A stretch of DNA of 64,000 nt, taken from positions 124,001 through 188,000 of the forward strand of contig NZ_SJOP01000003.1 of NCBI RefSeq assembly GCF_004331415.1, in the 5' to 3' direction. This stretch comes from Kosakonia quasisacchari. Lineage in GTDB: Bacteria; Pseudomonadota; Gammaproteobacteria; Enterobacterales; Enterobacteriaceae. The notes under the pieces were generated by a model. That model was not told the origin of the DNA and did no database searches. It saw only the letters and a program-made list of their open reading frames with translations. Made by a program: the position numbers and the translations under genes. The stretch's first letter is position 1. Each line of letters opens with the position of its first letter. Shown here one piece after another: positions 8,084 to 17,608 of the stretch.

Positions 8084-9079
8084 TCAGCATTCCTGTAATA
8101 ACGCGTCCAGCGTTTTCGCGCCGTCAATGGCGTTGGCGCACAGCAGGCTGGCGCGGGCGCAGGCATGCGCGAGCAGGATGCTTTTTTGCAGCGGCCAGCT
8201 TTCGTGGCAACCATATAAAAACCCGGCGCAAAAGGCGTCTCCCGCCCCCACGCTGCCAATAATTTCGGCCTGGCTCAACATCCGCGAAGGCACCCAACTG
8301 CCCGCTTCGCCGGGCGCTTCGCCCCAGGCACCTTCCGGGCAGTGAATCACTACTCGCTGTTTTACGCCCGCCGCCAGCAGTTTTGCTGCTGCGAGGGCGA
8401 TATTGTCGATATGTGGCCCGTCGTCGGCAGTGCGCATCGGTAGTCCGCTGAATTCGCCCGCTTCCAGTTCGTTGATCACCAGGTAGTCGAGATGCGGCAA
8501 GCAGGGCAGCACCAGCGGTTGATAACGCGGATCGCCCTTGCGCGACACTAAATCCAGCGACGTTTCAAAACCCTGTTCGCGCATTTGCGCCAGCAGGCGT
8601 GCGCTGCGGGTGCCAAATTCATCATCTGCTTTATCAAGGCTATCGAGCAGCAGCAAATAACCGAGATGGAAAATCTTCAGGCTGCCATTCAGCCCGTCAA
8701 AGGCCGACAAATCCAGCAGACGGTTCGCACCCGGCGAGTGGAAAAAGGTGCGCTGACCGGAAGGATCGGTCATCACCTGTGACATGGATGTTGGTGCAGA
8801 AGTCGTGCGCTGCACATGCTGGCGGTTGACGTGGTACTGCTCCAGCATCGCCAGAACATAGTCGCCGTCGCTGTCTTCTCCCACCAACCCAACTGCCTGC
8901 AACGGTAAACCAACGTGCATTTTTGCCAGCGTCAGCAACACATTCAGCGGCGCACCGCCGGTGGAGCGTTCGCTGTGGGTGATTTCCGCCAGCCAGCCGC
9001 GCTCCGGCCACTGCACAATTTGGTGGACATGATCGACCAGCATATTTCCGGCGGCGATAACCCCTTTACGTTCCATCAT
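8084..9079 (-). CDS. PfkB-family sugar kinase, 331 aa
   Basis: PfkB/ribokinase fold: N-terminal substrate signature STGGAPLNV near residue 40 and C-terminal ATP/catalytic signature GSVGAGDAFCAG, whose Asp is the catalytic base. Last gene of the six-gene sugar operon; its ATG overlaps the aldolase stop (ATGA). With the upstream isomerase and class II aldolase, the simplest role is phosphorylation of a ketose before aldol cleavage. Whether C1 or another hydroxyl is used cannot be read from the sequence. Length is normal for the family. Confidence 0.9.
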   Translation of the reverse strand: MMERKGVIAAGNMLVDHVHQIVQWPERGWLAEITHSERSTGGAPLNVLLTLAKMHVGLPLQAVGLVGEDSDGDYVLAMLEQYHVNRQHVQRTTSAPTSMSQVMTDPSGQRTFFHSPGANRLLDLSAFDGLNGSLKIFHLGYLLLLDSLDKADDEFGTRSARLLAQMREQGFETSLDLVSRKGDPRYQPLVLPCLPHLDYLVINELEAGEFSGLPMRTADDGPHIDNIALAAAKLLAAGVKQRVVIHCPEGAWGEAPGEAGSWVPSRMLSQAEIIGSVGAGDAFCAGFLYGCHESWPLQKSILLAHACARASLLCANAIDGAKTLDALLQEC

Positions 9080-9936
9080 AGTTGCCCCGCACTGCCAAAG
9101 ATACGCATCTGCCCGGCGACGGTATCGGTAATGGCTTCTTCAACACTGAGCAATAGCTGTGCGAACTCATCGTACAGCGGCTGGCGGTTGCCCATGCGCT
9201 GCTCAATGGCGCCCAGCGCGGCTTGCGACATGCCGGTGTAGAAATTGATTTTATGAATGCCGAGCGAGATAGCACGGCGGAAATCCTCATCGCTAATGCC
9301 GGAGCCGCCATGCAGCACCAGCGGTAGGCCGGTTTGCTGGCGAATGGCGTCAAGGCGTTCAAAATCGAGTTTCGGTTCGCCTTTGTACTTGCCGTGTGCG
9401 TTACCGATGGCGACCGCCAGCGTATCGATGCCGGTGCGATCCACAAAATCACGTGCCAGCGCCGGATCGGTGAAACAGGCTTCATCAGCGTGGCCATATA
9501 ATGCACCGCCTTCATCGCCGCCCACCGCGCCCAGCTCGGCTTCAACGGAAACGCCCACCGCGTGGCACATCTTCACCACTTCCCGCGTCTGGCGAATATT
9601 CTCTTCGTATTCCAGCGTGGAGCCATCAAACATCACCGAGCTAAAGCCGAGCCGCAAGGCACGCACCACGGACTCAAAGTGCAAGCCGTGGTCGAGATTT
9701 AATACCACCGGGATCTCACTGCGGGCGGCTTCGAATTTCACCGCTTCAACCAACGAATCCAGCGAGATGTACTTAAAATGCACTTCGGCGATATTGATGA
9801 TAAAGGGCGATCGTTCCTGTTTCGCGGCGGCGAACAGGGCGCGTAAAAAGTGGGAGTCGAGCACGTTGAACGCGCCTAAAGCGTAGTGATGCTCGCGGGC
9901 GTGCGCCAGGCCTTCGGCAAGAGAAATCAGCGACAT
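9076..9936 (-). CDS. Class II (zinc) ketose-phosphate aldolase, 286 aa
   Basis: FbaA/GatY/KbaY-type aldolase. LNLDHGLHFE carries the catalytic Asp and first zinc His; EAELGAVGG, GNAHGKYKG and VLHGGSGIS supply the remaining metal and phosphate-binding residues. Such enzymes cleave ketose phosphates to dihydroxyacetone phosphate plus an aldehyde. AAGGAG precedes the ATG, and it lies 11 bases after the isomerase gene. Because isomerase and PfkB kinase are operon partners, the substrate is probably a rare ketose phosphate rather than fructose bisphosphate; this is context-based. Confidence 0.92.
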   Translation of the reverse strand: MSLISLAEGLAHAREHHYALGAFNVLDSHFLRALFAAAKQERSPFIINIAEVHFKYISLDSLVEAVKFEAARSEIPVVLNLDHGLHFESVVRALRLGFSSVMFDGSTLEYEENIRQTREVVKMCHAVGVSVEAELGAVGGDEGGALYGHADEACFTDPALARDFVDRTGIDTLAVAIGNAHGKYKGEPKLDFERLDAIRQQTGLPLVLHGGSGISDEDFRRAISLGIHKINFYTGMSQAALGAIEQRMGNRQPLYDEFAQLLLSVEEAITDTVAGQMRIFGSAGQL

Positions 9937-9947
9937 AGCAATCTCCT

Positions 9948-10634
9948 TTAGCTTAGAAACAGAGGATACTCGTTACACAACACCAGCAGCGCCGGTTCGT
10001 CTTCCAGAACGTTGTTGTAGCGATCCATGGTGTGCAGGAAGTGGTTGTCATGTTCGTCATCGTTAACCGATGAAACCTCCCCGACCAGCACATCGCCAAA
10101 GCCTGGCTCGCCCCAGAAGCTGTGATACAGCCCCGGTGGCAGGCAAATACTTTCCCCTGGTGAGAGGCGCAGCTGGCTGCCCGCCGCGTGTGTCTGAATG
10201 CAGCCATCAATGACCACGGTAACGTCGGTATTCAGCGTCTCGTCATTCGCCCCGGCGTTCCACAGTTCAATAATTAAATTGCCGCCGCCGCGATTAATGA
10301 TGTCCTCGCGCTTGCGCCAGTGAAAATGCATCGGTGTCACCTGTGCGTCGCGCACATGCATGATCTTTTCCGCATAGCATTTTTCATAGGGCGCGCCGTT
10401 GGGCGAGCCGTTACGCAGCGTAAATAGCGTCAGTCCCTGGGCGTAGAAGTTCTCACTGCCGAAGGCGGTGACATCCCAGCCTAACTTCAGATCAAACACT
10501 TCGCGCCAGGCCTCTCTGTCCAGCTGTTTCCATTTGGCTGGCGGAAAGCTGGCAAAAGGAGGCAGATGCACATCGTGCATCGAGAAGAACTGCCGCGTAT
10601 GGCCGAGAATCTCATTAATGGCGGAGCGTTTCAT
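9948..10634 (-). CDS. D-lyxose ketol-isomerase family sugar isomerase, 228 aa
   Basis: A cupin-fold metalloenzyme. Metal ligands are visible as His103 and His105 (P-M-H-F-H-W), Glu110 (K-R-E-D) and His171 (GLYHSF). These positions coincide with those I remember for the structurally studied E. coli O157 sugar isomerase and the D-lyxose isomerases. The family interconverts D-lyxose/D-xylulose and D-mannose/D-fructose. It is the first catabolic gene after the transporter genes, separated from the binding-protein gene by a 9-bp hairpin. The physiological substrate is not proven by sequence; D-lyxose or a related aldose is most likely. Confidence 0.88.
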   Translation of the reverse strand: MKRSAINEILGHTRQFFSMHDVHLPPFASFPPAKWKQLDREAWREVFDLKLGWDVTAFGSENFYAQGLTLFTLRNGSPNGAPYEKCYAEKIMHVRDAQVTPMHFHWRKREDIINRGGGNLIIELWNAGANDETLNTDVTVVIDGCIQTHAAGSQLRLSPGESICLPPGLYHSFWGEPGFGDVLVGEVSSVNDDEHDNHFLHTMDRYNNVLEDEPALLVLCNEYPLFLS

Positions 10635-10655
10635 GGTATCCCCTGTGTTGGCACT

Positions 10656-10677
10656 CCCTCTCCCTTGCGGGAGAGGG
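10656..10677. repeat. Perfect 9-bp intergenic hairpin between binding-protein and isomerase genes
   Basis: CCCTCTCCC-TTGC-GGGAGAGGG. It sits just 3' of the periplasmic binding-protein gene within the operon. Such stems often protect the 3' end of binding-protein mRNA so that it is made in excess. No T-run follows, so full termination is unlikely. Confidence 0.6.
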
Positions 10678-10685
10678 ATAAACCG

Positions 10686-11627
10686 TTATTTCACCGTCCA
10701 GCCTTTGTAGCTCCCGACATTCTGTTTATCGATCATGGTCACCGGGATCAGCACCGGCGCTTTTGGCGCCGCTTTGCCTTGCAGGATGTCATAACCAATT
10801 TCCACCGCACGGGCGGCCATCACTTGCGGATCCTGCGCCGGGGTGGCGACAAACAGCGAGTTCTTGCGTTTCAGCGCCTCTTCACCGTCCGGGCTGCCAT
10901 CGACGCCAACAATAAAGAACTCTTTACGTTGTGCCTGTTTGGCGGCCAGATCGGCACCGATCGCCGTCGGATCGTTAATCGCAAATACCCCGTCGATTTT
11001 CGGGTTAGCGGCCAGTAATGAAGTCATCACTTCCAGCCCGCCTTCGCGGCTGCCTTTGGCGTTTTGGTTATCGGAAAGCACCTTGATGTCCGGGTGGCGT
11101 TTAAACTCGGTCTGGCAACCTTCAACACGGTTCTGCACGGCGGAAACCGGTGGCCCGTTGATGATCACCACGTTGCCTTTGCCTTTCAGACGATCGGTGA
11201 TGTATTTACATGCCATTTCGCCTGCCTGGGTGTTATCGGAGGTGATGGTGGCGTCAGCGCCTTCCGCCGCCACGTCAACCGCTACGACGACGATCCCGGC
11301 GTCTTTCGCCCGCTTCACCGCCGGACCGATGCCTTTTGAATCTGCGGCGTTGAGGATGATCATGTCGACTTTGGCGGCGATAAAGTTATCGATCTGCGCC
11401 ACTTGCTGACCCAGGTCGTAGCCGCTGGAAACCAGCGTCACTTTGACCTTATCGCCCGCCAGTTTGCGCGCTTCCAGCTCCGCCCCCTTCGTGATTTGCA
11501 CGAAGAAGGGGTTCGCCAGATCGCCCACCGTGACGCCGATGGACTTCAGTTCTTTGGCCTGCGCGAACGGGGCGCTGGCCAGCAGAGCACCCGCGCAGAG
11601 CGCAGTGACAAGAGGTTTAAGACGCAT
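10686..11627 (-). CDS. Ribose/galactose-type periplasmic sugar-binding protein, 313 aa
   Basis: The start at 11627 (MRLKPLVTALCAGALLASAPFA) has GAGG upstream and gives a clean signal peptide cleaved after AQA; an in-frame start 26 codons further upstream would spoil it. The mature protein has the peripla_BP_4/RbsB fold: K-S-I-G-V-T-V-G-D-L near the start, NAADSKG, VAVDVAAEG, NDPTAIGAD and VGVDGSPDG. It delivers a monosaccharide to the ABC importer encoded just upstream. It could also report ligand to the periplasmic domain of the flanking kinase, as TorT does with TorS; that part is inference. Confidence 0.93.
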   Translation of the reverse strand: MRLKPLVTALCAGALLASAPFAQAKELKSIGVTVGDLANPFFVQITKGAELEARKLAGDKVKVTLVSSGYDLGQQVAQIDNFIAAKVDMIILNAADSKGIGPAVKRAKDAGIVVVAVDVAAEGADATITSDNTQAGEMACKYITDRLKGKGNVVIINGPPVSAVQNRVEGCQTEFKRHPDIKVLSDNQNAKGSREGGLEVMTSLLAANPKIDGVFAINDPTAIGADLAAKQAQRKEFFIVGVDGSPDGEEALKRKNSLFVATPAQDPQVMAARAVEIGYDILQGKAAPKAPVLIPVTMIDKQNVGSYKGWTVK

Positions 11628-11667
11628 GCTGTAATCCTCGCTTATGTTGCTGTTTTGTAGGGTATTG

Positions 11668-12669
11668 TTATGCTGCCTGATGATGCCGGGTACGGTATTT
11701 GTCAATCAGCACCGCTATGATGATCACCGCCCCTTTGATCACCAATTGCCAGAAGTAGGAGACGCCCATCAGCGTCATCCCGTTGTTTAAGGTGGCGATA
11801 ATCAGCGCCCCCACCAGCGTGCCGGTGATGGTGCCAATCCCGCCGACAAAGCTGGTGCCACCGAGAATCACTGCCGCGATGGCGTCCAGCTCATAGCCCA
11901 TGCCGAGGTTGCCGTTGGCGCTGTACAATCGCGAGGCGCTCATCACCCCGCCAAGACCGGAGAGCAACCCGCTCATGCCGTAGACGAACAGTAAAACCAG
12001 CCACACTTTGATGCCGGTCAGGCGTGCGGCCTGCATATTGCCGCCGACCGCGTAAATATGAACGCCAAGCGTGGTGCGGCGCAGAATGAACCAGCACACC
12101 GCGATCACCGCGAGTGCGATCACCACCAGCCACGGCACCGGGCCGAGGTAGTTATTGCCGATCCATTCAAAACTGATGTCGGAGTTAATCACCGTGGTGC
12201 CATCGGCCAGCAGGTAGGCCGCACCGCGCAGCGCGGTATAAGTGCCGAGTGTGACAATAAACGGCGGTAACCCGGCAAACGCGACCAGCACACCGTTAAA
12301 TAACCCCAGCACCAGGCCAAGCATTAGCGCCGCCGGAACCGACAGCATGGAGAGCTCCGGCATTAACGACACCACCATTGCCGCCACCGCCGTGGTGCCC
12401 AGGATCGAACCGACAGAGAGGTCGATGCCGCCGGTCAGAATGATGAAGGTCATCCCCGCCGCCAGCACGATGTTGATCGACGCCTGGCGGGTAATGTTCA
12501 GCAAATTGCTTTCGGTAAAGAAGTTCGGCGTGATAAAGCCAAACACGGCGACAATGAGGATCAAAATCGGCAAGATGCCGACCGTTTGCATCAGATCGCC
12601 CATCAACATTTTTTTGGCGGAGGCCGATTTGGCGACCTCGGTGGCTGTATTTTCTTTGGAATCAGTCAT
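11668..12669 (-). CDS. Ribose-type ABC transporter permease, 333 aa
   Basis: RbsC-like inner-membrane permease with about eight to ten hydrophobic helices and the family landmarks [20 protein letters not shown] and [13 protein letters not shown]. It overlaps the ATPase gene by 8 bases and is followed after 40 bases by the binding-protein gene. It should form the membrane pore of the sugar importer. Confidence 0.95.
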   Translation of the reverse strand: MTDSKENTATEVAKSASAKKMLMGDLMQTVGILPILILIVAVFGFITPNFFTESNLLNITRQASINIVLAAGMTFIILTGGIDLSVGSILGTTAVAAMVVSLMPELSMLSVPAALMLGLVLGLFNGVLVAFAGLPPFIVTLGTYTALRGAAYLLADGTTVINSDISFEWIGNNYLGPVPWLVVIALAVIAVCWFILRRTTLGVHIYAVGGNMQAARLTGIKVWLVLLFVYGMSGLLSGLGGVMSASRLYSANGNLGMGYELDAIAAVILGGTSFVGGIGTITGTLVGALIIATLNNGMTLMGVSYFWQLVIKGAVIIIAVLIDKYRTRHHQAA

Positions 12670-14185
12670 GGTGTACCGCCGGGTGTAGGGATTCGTTAAC
12701 GCCGGTCGCCAGCGTCATTATGTTTTCCTGGGTGATGTCGCCGTTGAGTAACTCTCCGGCAATGTCGCCTTCGCGCATGACATACACGCGATCGCTCATG
12801 CCGACCACTTCCGGTAACTCACTGGAGATCATCAGGATCGCCACGCCTTTGCGCGCCATCTGGTTCATGATCCTGTAGATCTCACTTTTTGCGCCGACAT
12901 CGACACCGCGCGTTGGCTCATCGAGGATCAAAATGCGTGGGCCGATGGCGACCCAGCGCGAGATCAGCAGCTTTTGCTGGTTGCCGCCGGAGAGCCCGCC
13001 CGCCCGGACTTGCGCGTGCGGTACGCGGATGTTGAGCAGCTTGATGGCATCATCGGAGATCGACTGCGCTTTCTTGCGATCGAGCATTCCCCAGGCAGCA
13101 TCGCGCTCAAGCGTCGCCATGGTGATGTTCTCCTGCGCCGCCAGTTCGAGAAACAGCCCTTGTTCTTTGCGGTTTTCGGTCAAAAAACCAATGCCCAAAT
13201 CAATGGCAGCGCGCGGGGAGTGGATCACCACCGGTTCGCCATCGACTTCGATCATGCCGCCGGTGGCTTTGCGCACGCCGAAGATGAGCTGCGCCAGTTC
13301 CGATCGTCCTGCGCCAACCAGCCCGGCAAGGCCGACGATCTCCCCGGCGCGGACATGCAAACTGACCGGCCGGATCTTTTCGTTATCAGTCAGGTTGTGA
13401 ATGTTCAACCGTGGGTTGCCGAGCGGAATGTCTCGCTCTTTGTTAAACAGATCGCTGAGCGGCCGCCCGACCATCATACGAACCAGTTCGGAGGCGTTGA
13501 GTTGGTCGCGGGTCAGGCTGCCGACGTATTGCCCGTCGCGCAGTACGCTGACGCGATCGGAAAGCTCATACACTTCCGCCATGCGGTGGCTGATATAAAT
13601 AATCGCCATGCCTTGATCGCGCAGGCGCAGGATCAGTTCGAACAGGCGGTGAGTTTCACGCGAGGAGAGGGCGGCGGTGGGTTCATCCATCACCAGGATG
13701 CGGCTGTTGCGATGCAATGCGCGGGCGATCTCCACCTGCTGTTGCTCGGCGATGGTTAACGTCATCACCCGGTCGGTGGCTTTAAAATTTGCGCCAAGGC
13801 GATCGATCACCGCCTGCGCTTGTGCCGCCATCTCTTTGCGCTGTACCAGGCCGCCGCGGGCGATTTCGCTACCGAGAAAAATGTTTTCGGCGACGGTAAG
13901 ATTGGGCGCGAGCTGCATCTCCTGGTAAATCAAAGTGATGCCCGCCGCCAGCGCGTCTTTCGGGCCTTTTATCGTATAGGGCTGGCTGTCAATCAGGATC
14001 TCGCCGCTGGTGGCGCTGTAAGCCCCGGCAAGGATTTTCATTAACGTACTTTTGCCCGCGCCGTTTTCCCCCATCAGCGCGTGGATCTCGCCGGGCCAGA
14101 CCGTCAGGTCCACCCCTTTGAGCGCGTAAAACTTGCCAAACGCTTTGGCAATGTTGCGCATCTCCAGAACGGGCGTTGTGCTCAT
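12662..14185 (-). CDS. Ribose-type sugar ABC transporter ATP-binding protein, 507 aa
   Basis: Two fused ABC domains, as in RbsA/XylG/MglA. The first has Walker [10 protein letters not shown], signature LTIAEQQQ and Walker [11 protein letters not shown]. The second has the degenerate Walker [10 protein letters not shown] usual in this family, LSGGNQQK and [10 protein letters not shown]. The start ATG at 14185 follows GAGGAGCC; an in-frame ATG 19 codons upstream lacks such a site. First gene of the operon, divergent from the histidine kinase gene across 125 bases that must contain both promoters. Confidence 0.95.
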   Translation of the reverse strand: MSTTPVLEMRNIAKAFGKFYALKGVDLTVWPGEIHALMGENGAGKSTLMKILAGAYSATSGEILIDSQPYTIKGPKDALAAGITLIYQEMQLAPNLTVAENIFLGSEIARGGLVQRKEMAAQAQAVIDRLGANFKATDRVMTLTIAEQQQVEIARALHRNSRILVMDEPTAALSSRETHRLFELILRLRDQGMAIIYISHRMAEVYELSDRVSVLRDGQYVGSLTRDQLNASELVRMMVGRPLSDLFNKERDIPLGNPRLNIHNLTDNEKIRPVSLHVRAGEIVGLAGLVGAGRSELAQLIFGVRKATGGMIEVDGEPVVIHSPRAAIDLGIGFLTENRKEQGLFLELAAQENITMATLERDAAWGMLDRKKAQSISDDAIKLLNIRVPHAQVRAGGLSGGNQQKLLISRWVAIGPRILILDEPTRGVDVGAKSEIYRIMNQMARKGVAILMISSELPEVVGMSDRVYVMREGDIAGELLNGDITQENIMTLATGVNESLHPAVHHD

Positions 14186-14310
14186 GTCAGGCTCCTCGGA
14201 AGGACGATATCCGCACTTCATCACACGTTCGTAAATGCACAATGTCAGAAGCTGTTCATATTTGTCATAGTGACGCCACGCAACCGCGTTGAGCCTCTTG
14301 TGGAGCCACT

Positions 14311-16875
14311 ATGCCGTATCGCGCGAATTCGTTTTTTTCCAGCGCCCGTGGACGGCTGCTGTTTTTCAATGTGTTAGTGGTGGCGGTGACCTTAATGGTG
14401 TGCGGCGTGGCGGTGTTCGGCTTTCGTCATGCCAGCCAGATTCAGGAACAGGTGCAGCAGCAGACACTGGACGATATGACCGGCAGCATGAACCTGGCGC
14501 GCGATACCGCCAATGTCGCCACGGCGGCGGTGCGTTTGTCGCAGGTGGTGGGGGCGCTGGAGTACAAAGGCGAAGCTGAGCGGCTGAAAGCGATGCAAAG
14601 TGCGCTGCAACACTCGCTTAACCAACTGGCGAATGCGCCACTGGCGAAGCTGGAACCGCAACTGGTGGCGCAGATTACCCGGCGCAGCCATGAGCTACAG
14701 CAAAGCGTCACCGAAATGCTGCAACGCGGGCAGCGCCGTCACCTGGAGCGCAACGCGCTGCTCAGCTCGCTCTACCAAAGCCAAAGCTACCTGCGTCATT
14801 TACAGGAGATAAATACGCGGGAAGGGGGAAATATCCCCGACAGTCGCCTGCTGGAAGAGATGGACCGGCTCATCGTTGCCGCCATTCAAACACCTTCTCC
14901 GCGCCCAACCATCAAGCAGCTGTCTGAGGTGATGGCAGAACTCCCGTTGCAAAGCACCAGCCCGGTAGTGGCGTTTATCCTGCCTGATTTCAGCGCCGAG
15001 TTGCGCAAACTGGAGCCGCTGTCGCTGCAACTGGAAGAGAGCGATCTGGCGATCAGCTGGTCGATGTTTCATATCAAAGCGCTGGTGGCGCTGCTCAACA
15101 GCGACATTAACCAGTACGTCTCTGAAGTGGCGAAAGCCTCTGAACTGCGCACCGCGCAGAGCCACCGGGAGATGCGATCCATCATTGCGTTTATCAGCAT
15201 TTTCGCGCTGTTGGCGCTGGTGATCACCGGCTTTGCCGGGTGGTATATCTACCGTAACCTGGGGTCTAATTTAACCGCGATTTCGCGTGCGATGTCGCGG
15301 CTGGCGCACGGTGAACAGGACGTTTCCGTGCCAGGTTTGCAGCGGCGTGACGAGCTGGGCGAACTGGCGCGCGCGTTTAACGTCTTTGCCCGTAACACCG
15401 CCTCGCTGGAGCACACCTCAAAGCTGCTGAAAGAGAAAAGCACGCAACTGGAAACCACTTTTCACGCCATGCGCGATGGCTTTGCCCTGTTTGATAACCA
15501 AGGTTGCCTGGTAGTGTGGAACCCGCAATATCCGCTGCTGCTGGGATTAACCGCCGACGCGCTTCAGCGGGGCCAGCATTACCAGCGTTTACTGCATCAG
15601 GTGAGTGATTTACCCGGCCATGTGCAGGAGAATCTCGCCCGCCCGCTGCCAAAACCGCAGGAGTTGCGGCTGGCGGATGACCGCACCATTGAGCTGCGCT
15701 TCAGCCCGGTGCCGGGGCGCGGAATGGTCAACGTGGTACTGGACCGAACCGAGCGTAAAGGGCTGGAAGCCGAATTGTTGCACAGCCAGAAGATGAAAGC
15801 GGTCGGGCAGCTAACCGGCGGCCTGGCGCATGATTTTAATAATTTGCTGGCGGTGATCATCGGCAGCCTTGAACTGGTCGCACCCGGTTCGCCGGATGCG
15901 CCACGTATCACGCGGGCGCTGAAAGCCGCCGAGCGCGGGGCGTTACTCACGCAGCGCTTGCTGGCGTTTTCGCGTAAACAGTCGTTGCATCCGCACGCGG
16001 TTGAGATGCAACCGTTGCTGGAAAACCTTGGTGAGCTGATGCGCCATTCCCTGCCCGCCACATTGACGCTGGAGATCGAGGCGCAGAACCCGGCGTGGCC
16101 GGCGTGGATCGATGTCGGTCAACTGGAAAACGCCATCATCAATTTGGTGATGAACGCCCGCGATGCCATGGAAGGACAAAGCGGCGTTATCAAAGTGCGC
16201 ACTTGGAACCAGCGCGTGACCCGCAGCGACGGACGCAAGCAGGATATGGTGGCGCTGGAAGTGGTGGATCACGGCTGCGGGATGTCGCAAGAGGTCAAAG
16301 CGCAGGTGTTTGAACCGTTCTTCACCACCAAGCAGACCGGCAGCGGTAGCGGGTTAGGGCTGTCGATGGTTTACGGCTTTGTCCGCCAGTCCGGCGGGCG
16401 GGTAGAGATTGAAAGCGCGCCAGGGCAAGGCACCACGGTGCGTTTGCAATTGCCGCGCGCGGCAGTGCAGGTGGTCAATCACCCCGAGCCAGATTTGGCG
16501 CAAGTGCGCGATACCCGCGACACGCTGATTCTGGTGCTGGAAGATGAAGCGGATGTGCGCCAGACGCTATGTGAACAGCTGCATGAGCTGGGGTATTTAA
16601 CGCTGGAGGCCGAAAGCGGCGAGCAGGCGCTGCAACTGCTGAGCGCGTCGCCGGAGATTGGCGCGCTGATTAGCGACCTGATGTTGCCCGGTACGTTAAG
16701 CGGTGCGGAAGTGATTAACCTTGCGCGTCAGCACTACCCGCAACTGCCATTGTTGCTAATAAGCGGCCAGGATCTGCGCCCGGCGCATAACCCTGCTTTG
16801 CCGGATGTCGAGTTGCTGCGTAAACCGTTTACCCGCCTACAGCTCGCCCAGGCATTGCGGCGCATTGCGGCGTAG
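14311..16875 (+). CDS. Hybrid sensor histidine kinase with C-terminal receiver, 854 aa
   Basis: One membrane helix at about residues 14-36, a helical periplasmic domain to about 288, a second helix to about 312, HAMP to about 365 and a PAS-like region (380-495). The kinase core has phospho-accepting His507 (GGLAHDFNNLL), N-box INLVMNARDAM, VVDHGCGM and GSGSGLGLSM. A receiver has Asp789 (SDLMLPG). No HPt domain follows. The long helical sensor recalls TorS-type kinases that touch a periplasmic binding protein. Divergent from the sugar ABC operon; the OmpR-type regulator across the operon (7349) is the likely partner, but the phosphorelay path is not obvious from the sequence. Confidence 0.92.
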   Translation: MPYRANSFFSSARGRLLFFNVLVVAVTLMVCGVAVFGFRHASQIQEQVQQQTLDDMTGSMNLARDTANVATAAVRLSQVVGALEYKGEAERLKAMQSALQHSLNQLANAPLAKLEPQLVAQITRRSHELQQSVTEMLQRGQRRHLERNALLSSLYQSQSYLRHLQEINTREGGNIPDSRLLEEMDRLIVAAIQTPSPRPTIKQLSEVMAELPLQSTSPVVAFILPDFSAELRKLEPLSLQLEESDLAISWSMFHIKALVALLNSDINQYVSEVAKASELRTAQSHREMRSIIAFISIFALLALVITGFAGWYIYRNLGSNLTAISRAMSRLAHGEQDVSVPGLQRRDELGELARAFNVFARNTASLEHTSKLLKEKSTQLETTFHAMRDGFALFDNQGCLVVWNPQYPLLLGLTADALQRGQHYQRLLHQVSDLPGHVQENLARPLPKPQELRLADDRTIELRFSPVPGRGMVNVVLDRTERKGLEAELLHSQKMKAVGQLTGGLAHDFNNLLAVIIGSLELVAPGSPDAPRITRALKAAERGALLTQRLLAFSRKQSLHPHAVEMQPLLENLGELMRHSLPATLTLEIEAQNPAWPAWIDVGQLENAIINLVMNARDAMEGQSGVIKVRTWNQRVTRSDGRKQDMVALEVVDHGCGMSQEVKAQVFEPFFTTKQTGSGSGLGLSMVYGFVRQSGGRVEIESAPGQGTTVRLQLPRAAVQVVNHPEPDLAQVRDTRDTLILVLEDEADVRQTLCEQLHELGYLTLEAESGEQALQLLSASPEIGALISDLMLPGTLSGAEVINLARQHYPQLPLLLISGQDLRPAHNPALPDVELLRKPFTRLQLAQALRRIAA

Positions 16876-16955
16876 TGGATTTGAGATTCCTCCGCTACTC
16901 GGCGCATGAGTGGTTGAATTAACGTAAGCCTCGTCCCTATTTGAGGCTGGCCTTT

Positions 16956-17267
16956 ATGAAACGTTACGCGAACGCGCTGGTGCTCGGCGCTCTCTTACTC
17001 AGTGGTCAGGTTGCCCACGCGGATATGATTGATGATGCGATTGGTAATATCCAGCGGGCGATTGGCGAAGCGTATAACCCGGATAGCCGCGATGACAGGC
17101 GCGATGACGACTATCAGAACCGCGACCAGCGCAGGCAGTATGACGACCGTTATCAGCAGCTTGAGGACCGGCGCCGTCAATTGGATGACCGCCAGCGCCA
17201 GCTCGATCGCGAGCGGCGCCAGCTGGAGGATGAGCAGCGCAGGCTGGAAGACGATGACTATCGCTAA
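16956..17267 (+). CDS. yjdP: YjdP family periplasmic protein, 103 aa
   Basis: Signal peptide MKRYANALVLGALLLSGQVAHA, then DMIDDAIGNIQRAIGEAYNP as in E. coli YjdP, followed by a highly charged Arg/Gln/Asp/Glu region of near-heptad repeats (RRQLDDRQRQLDRERRQLE) that should form a long helix. Function unknown. ATG at 16956 preceded by TGAGG is preferred to an upstream in-frame start because it yields the signal peptide. It ends 5 bases before the convergent phosphatase gene. Confidence 0.85.
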   Translation: MKRYANALVLGALLLSGQVAHADMIDDAIGNIQRAIGEAYNPDSRDDRRDDDYQNRDQRRQYDDRYQQLEDRRRQLDDRQRQLDRERRQLEDEQRRLEDDDYR

Positions 17268-17272
17268 CGCGG

Positions 17273-17608
17273 CTACGCAGGGATGCGTAAGCCCAGACGC
17301 AGCGGAACAACATCTTCCAGCAGTGCGACCAGTTGCGGGTCCATAAAGTGATAGTGATCGGGAATATCCAGCACATAAACCGGTTTATGCTGCACCAGGC
17401 GACTGAAGTCTTCCAGAATCCGGCTTTTGTGATGCTCTTCCATGACGCAGATAACATCCGCCCAGGAGAGAATGGCGGGGGAGACGGTTTTTCTCGCCTG
17501 GCGCTGCGTGCCAGCGGAACGGGCATTTAGCCCCGGGTAGCGGCGAAAAACCTGCTCAGCTGTGGGGCTGCGCCATTGGTTTCGGCTACAAATAAAAAGC
17601 ACATTCAT
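17273..17608 (-). CDS. Small low-molecular-weight protein-tyrosine-phosphatase-like protein, 111 aa
   Basis: The N-terminal loop C7-SRNQW-R13-S fits the C-x5-R phosphatase P-loop, and a later DIPDHYHFMDP segment may give the general acid. The size and WRSPTAEQVFRR context fit the COG4551 group of short tyrosine phosphatase-like proteins. No kinase or exopolysaccharide gene is adjacent, so the target is unknown. In E. coli I do not recall this gene between yjdP and phnP, so it is a local addition. Confidence 0.82.
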   Translation of the reverse strand: MNVLFICSRNQWRSPTAEQVFRRYPGLNARSAGTQRQARKTVSPAILSWADVICVMEEHHKSRILEDFSRLVQHKPVYVLDIPDHYHFMDPQLVALLEDVVPLRLGLRIPA

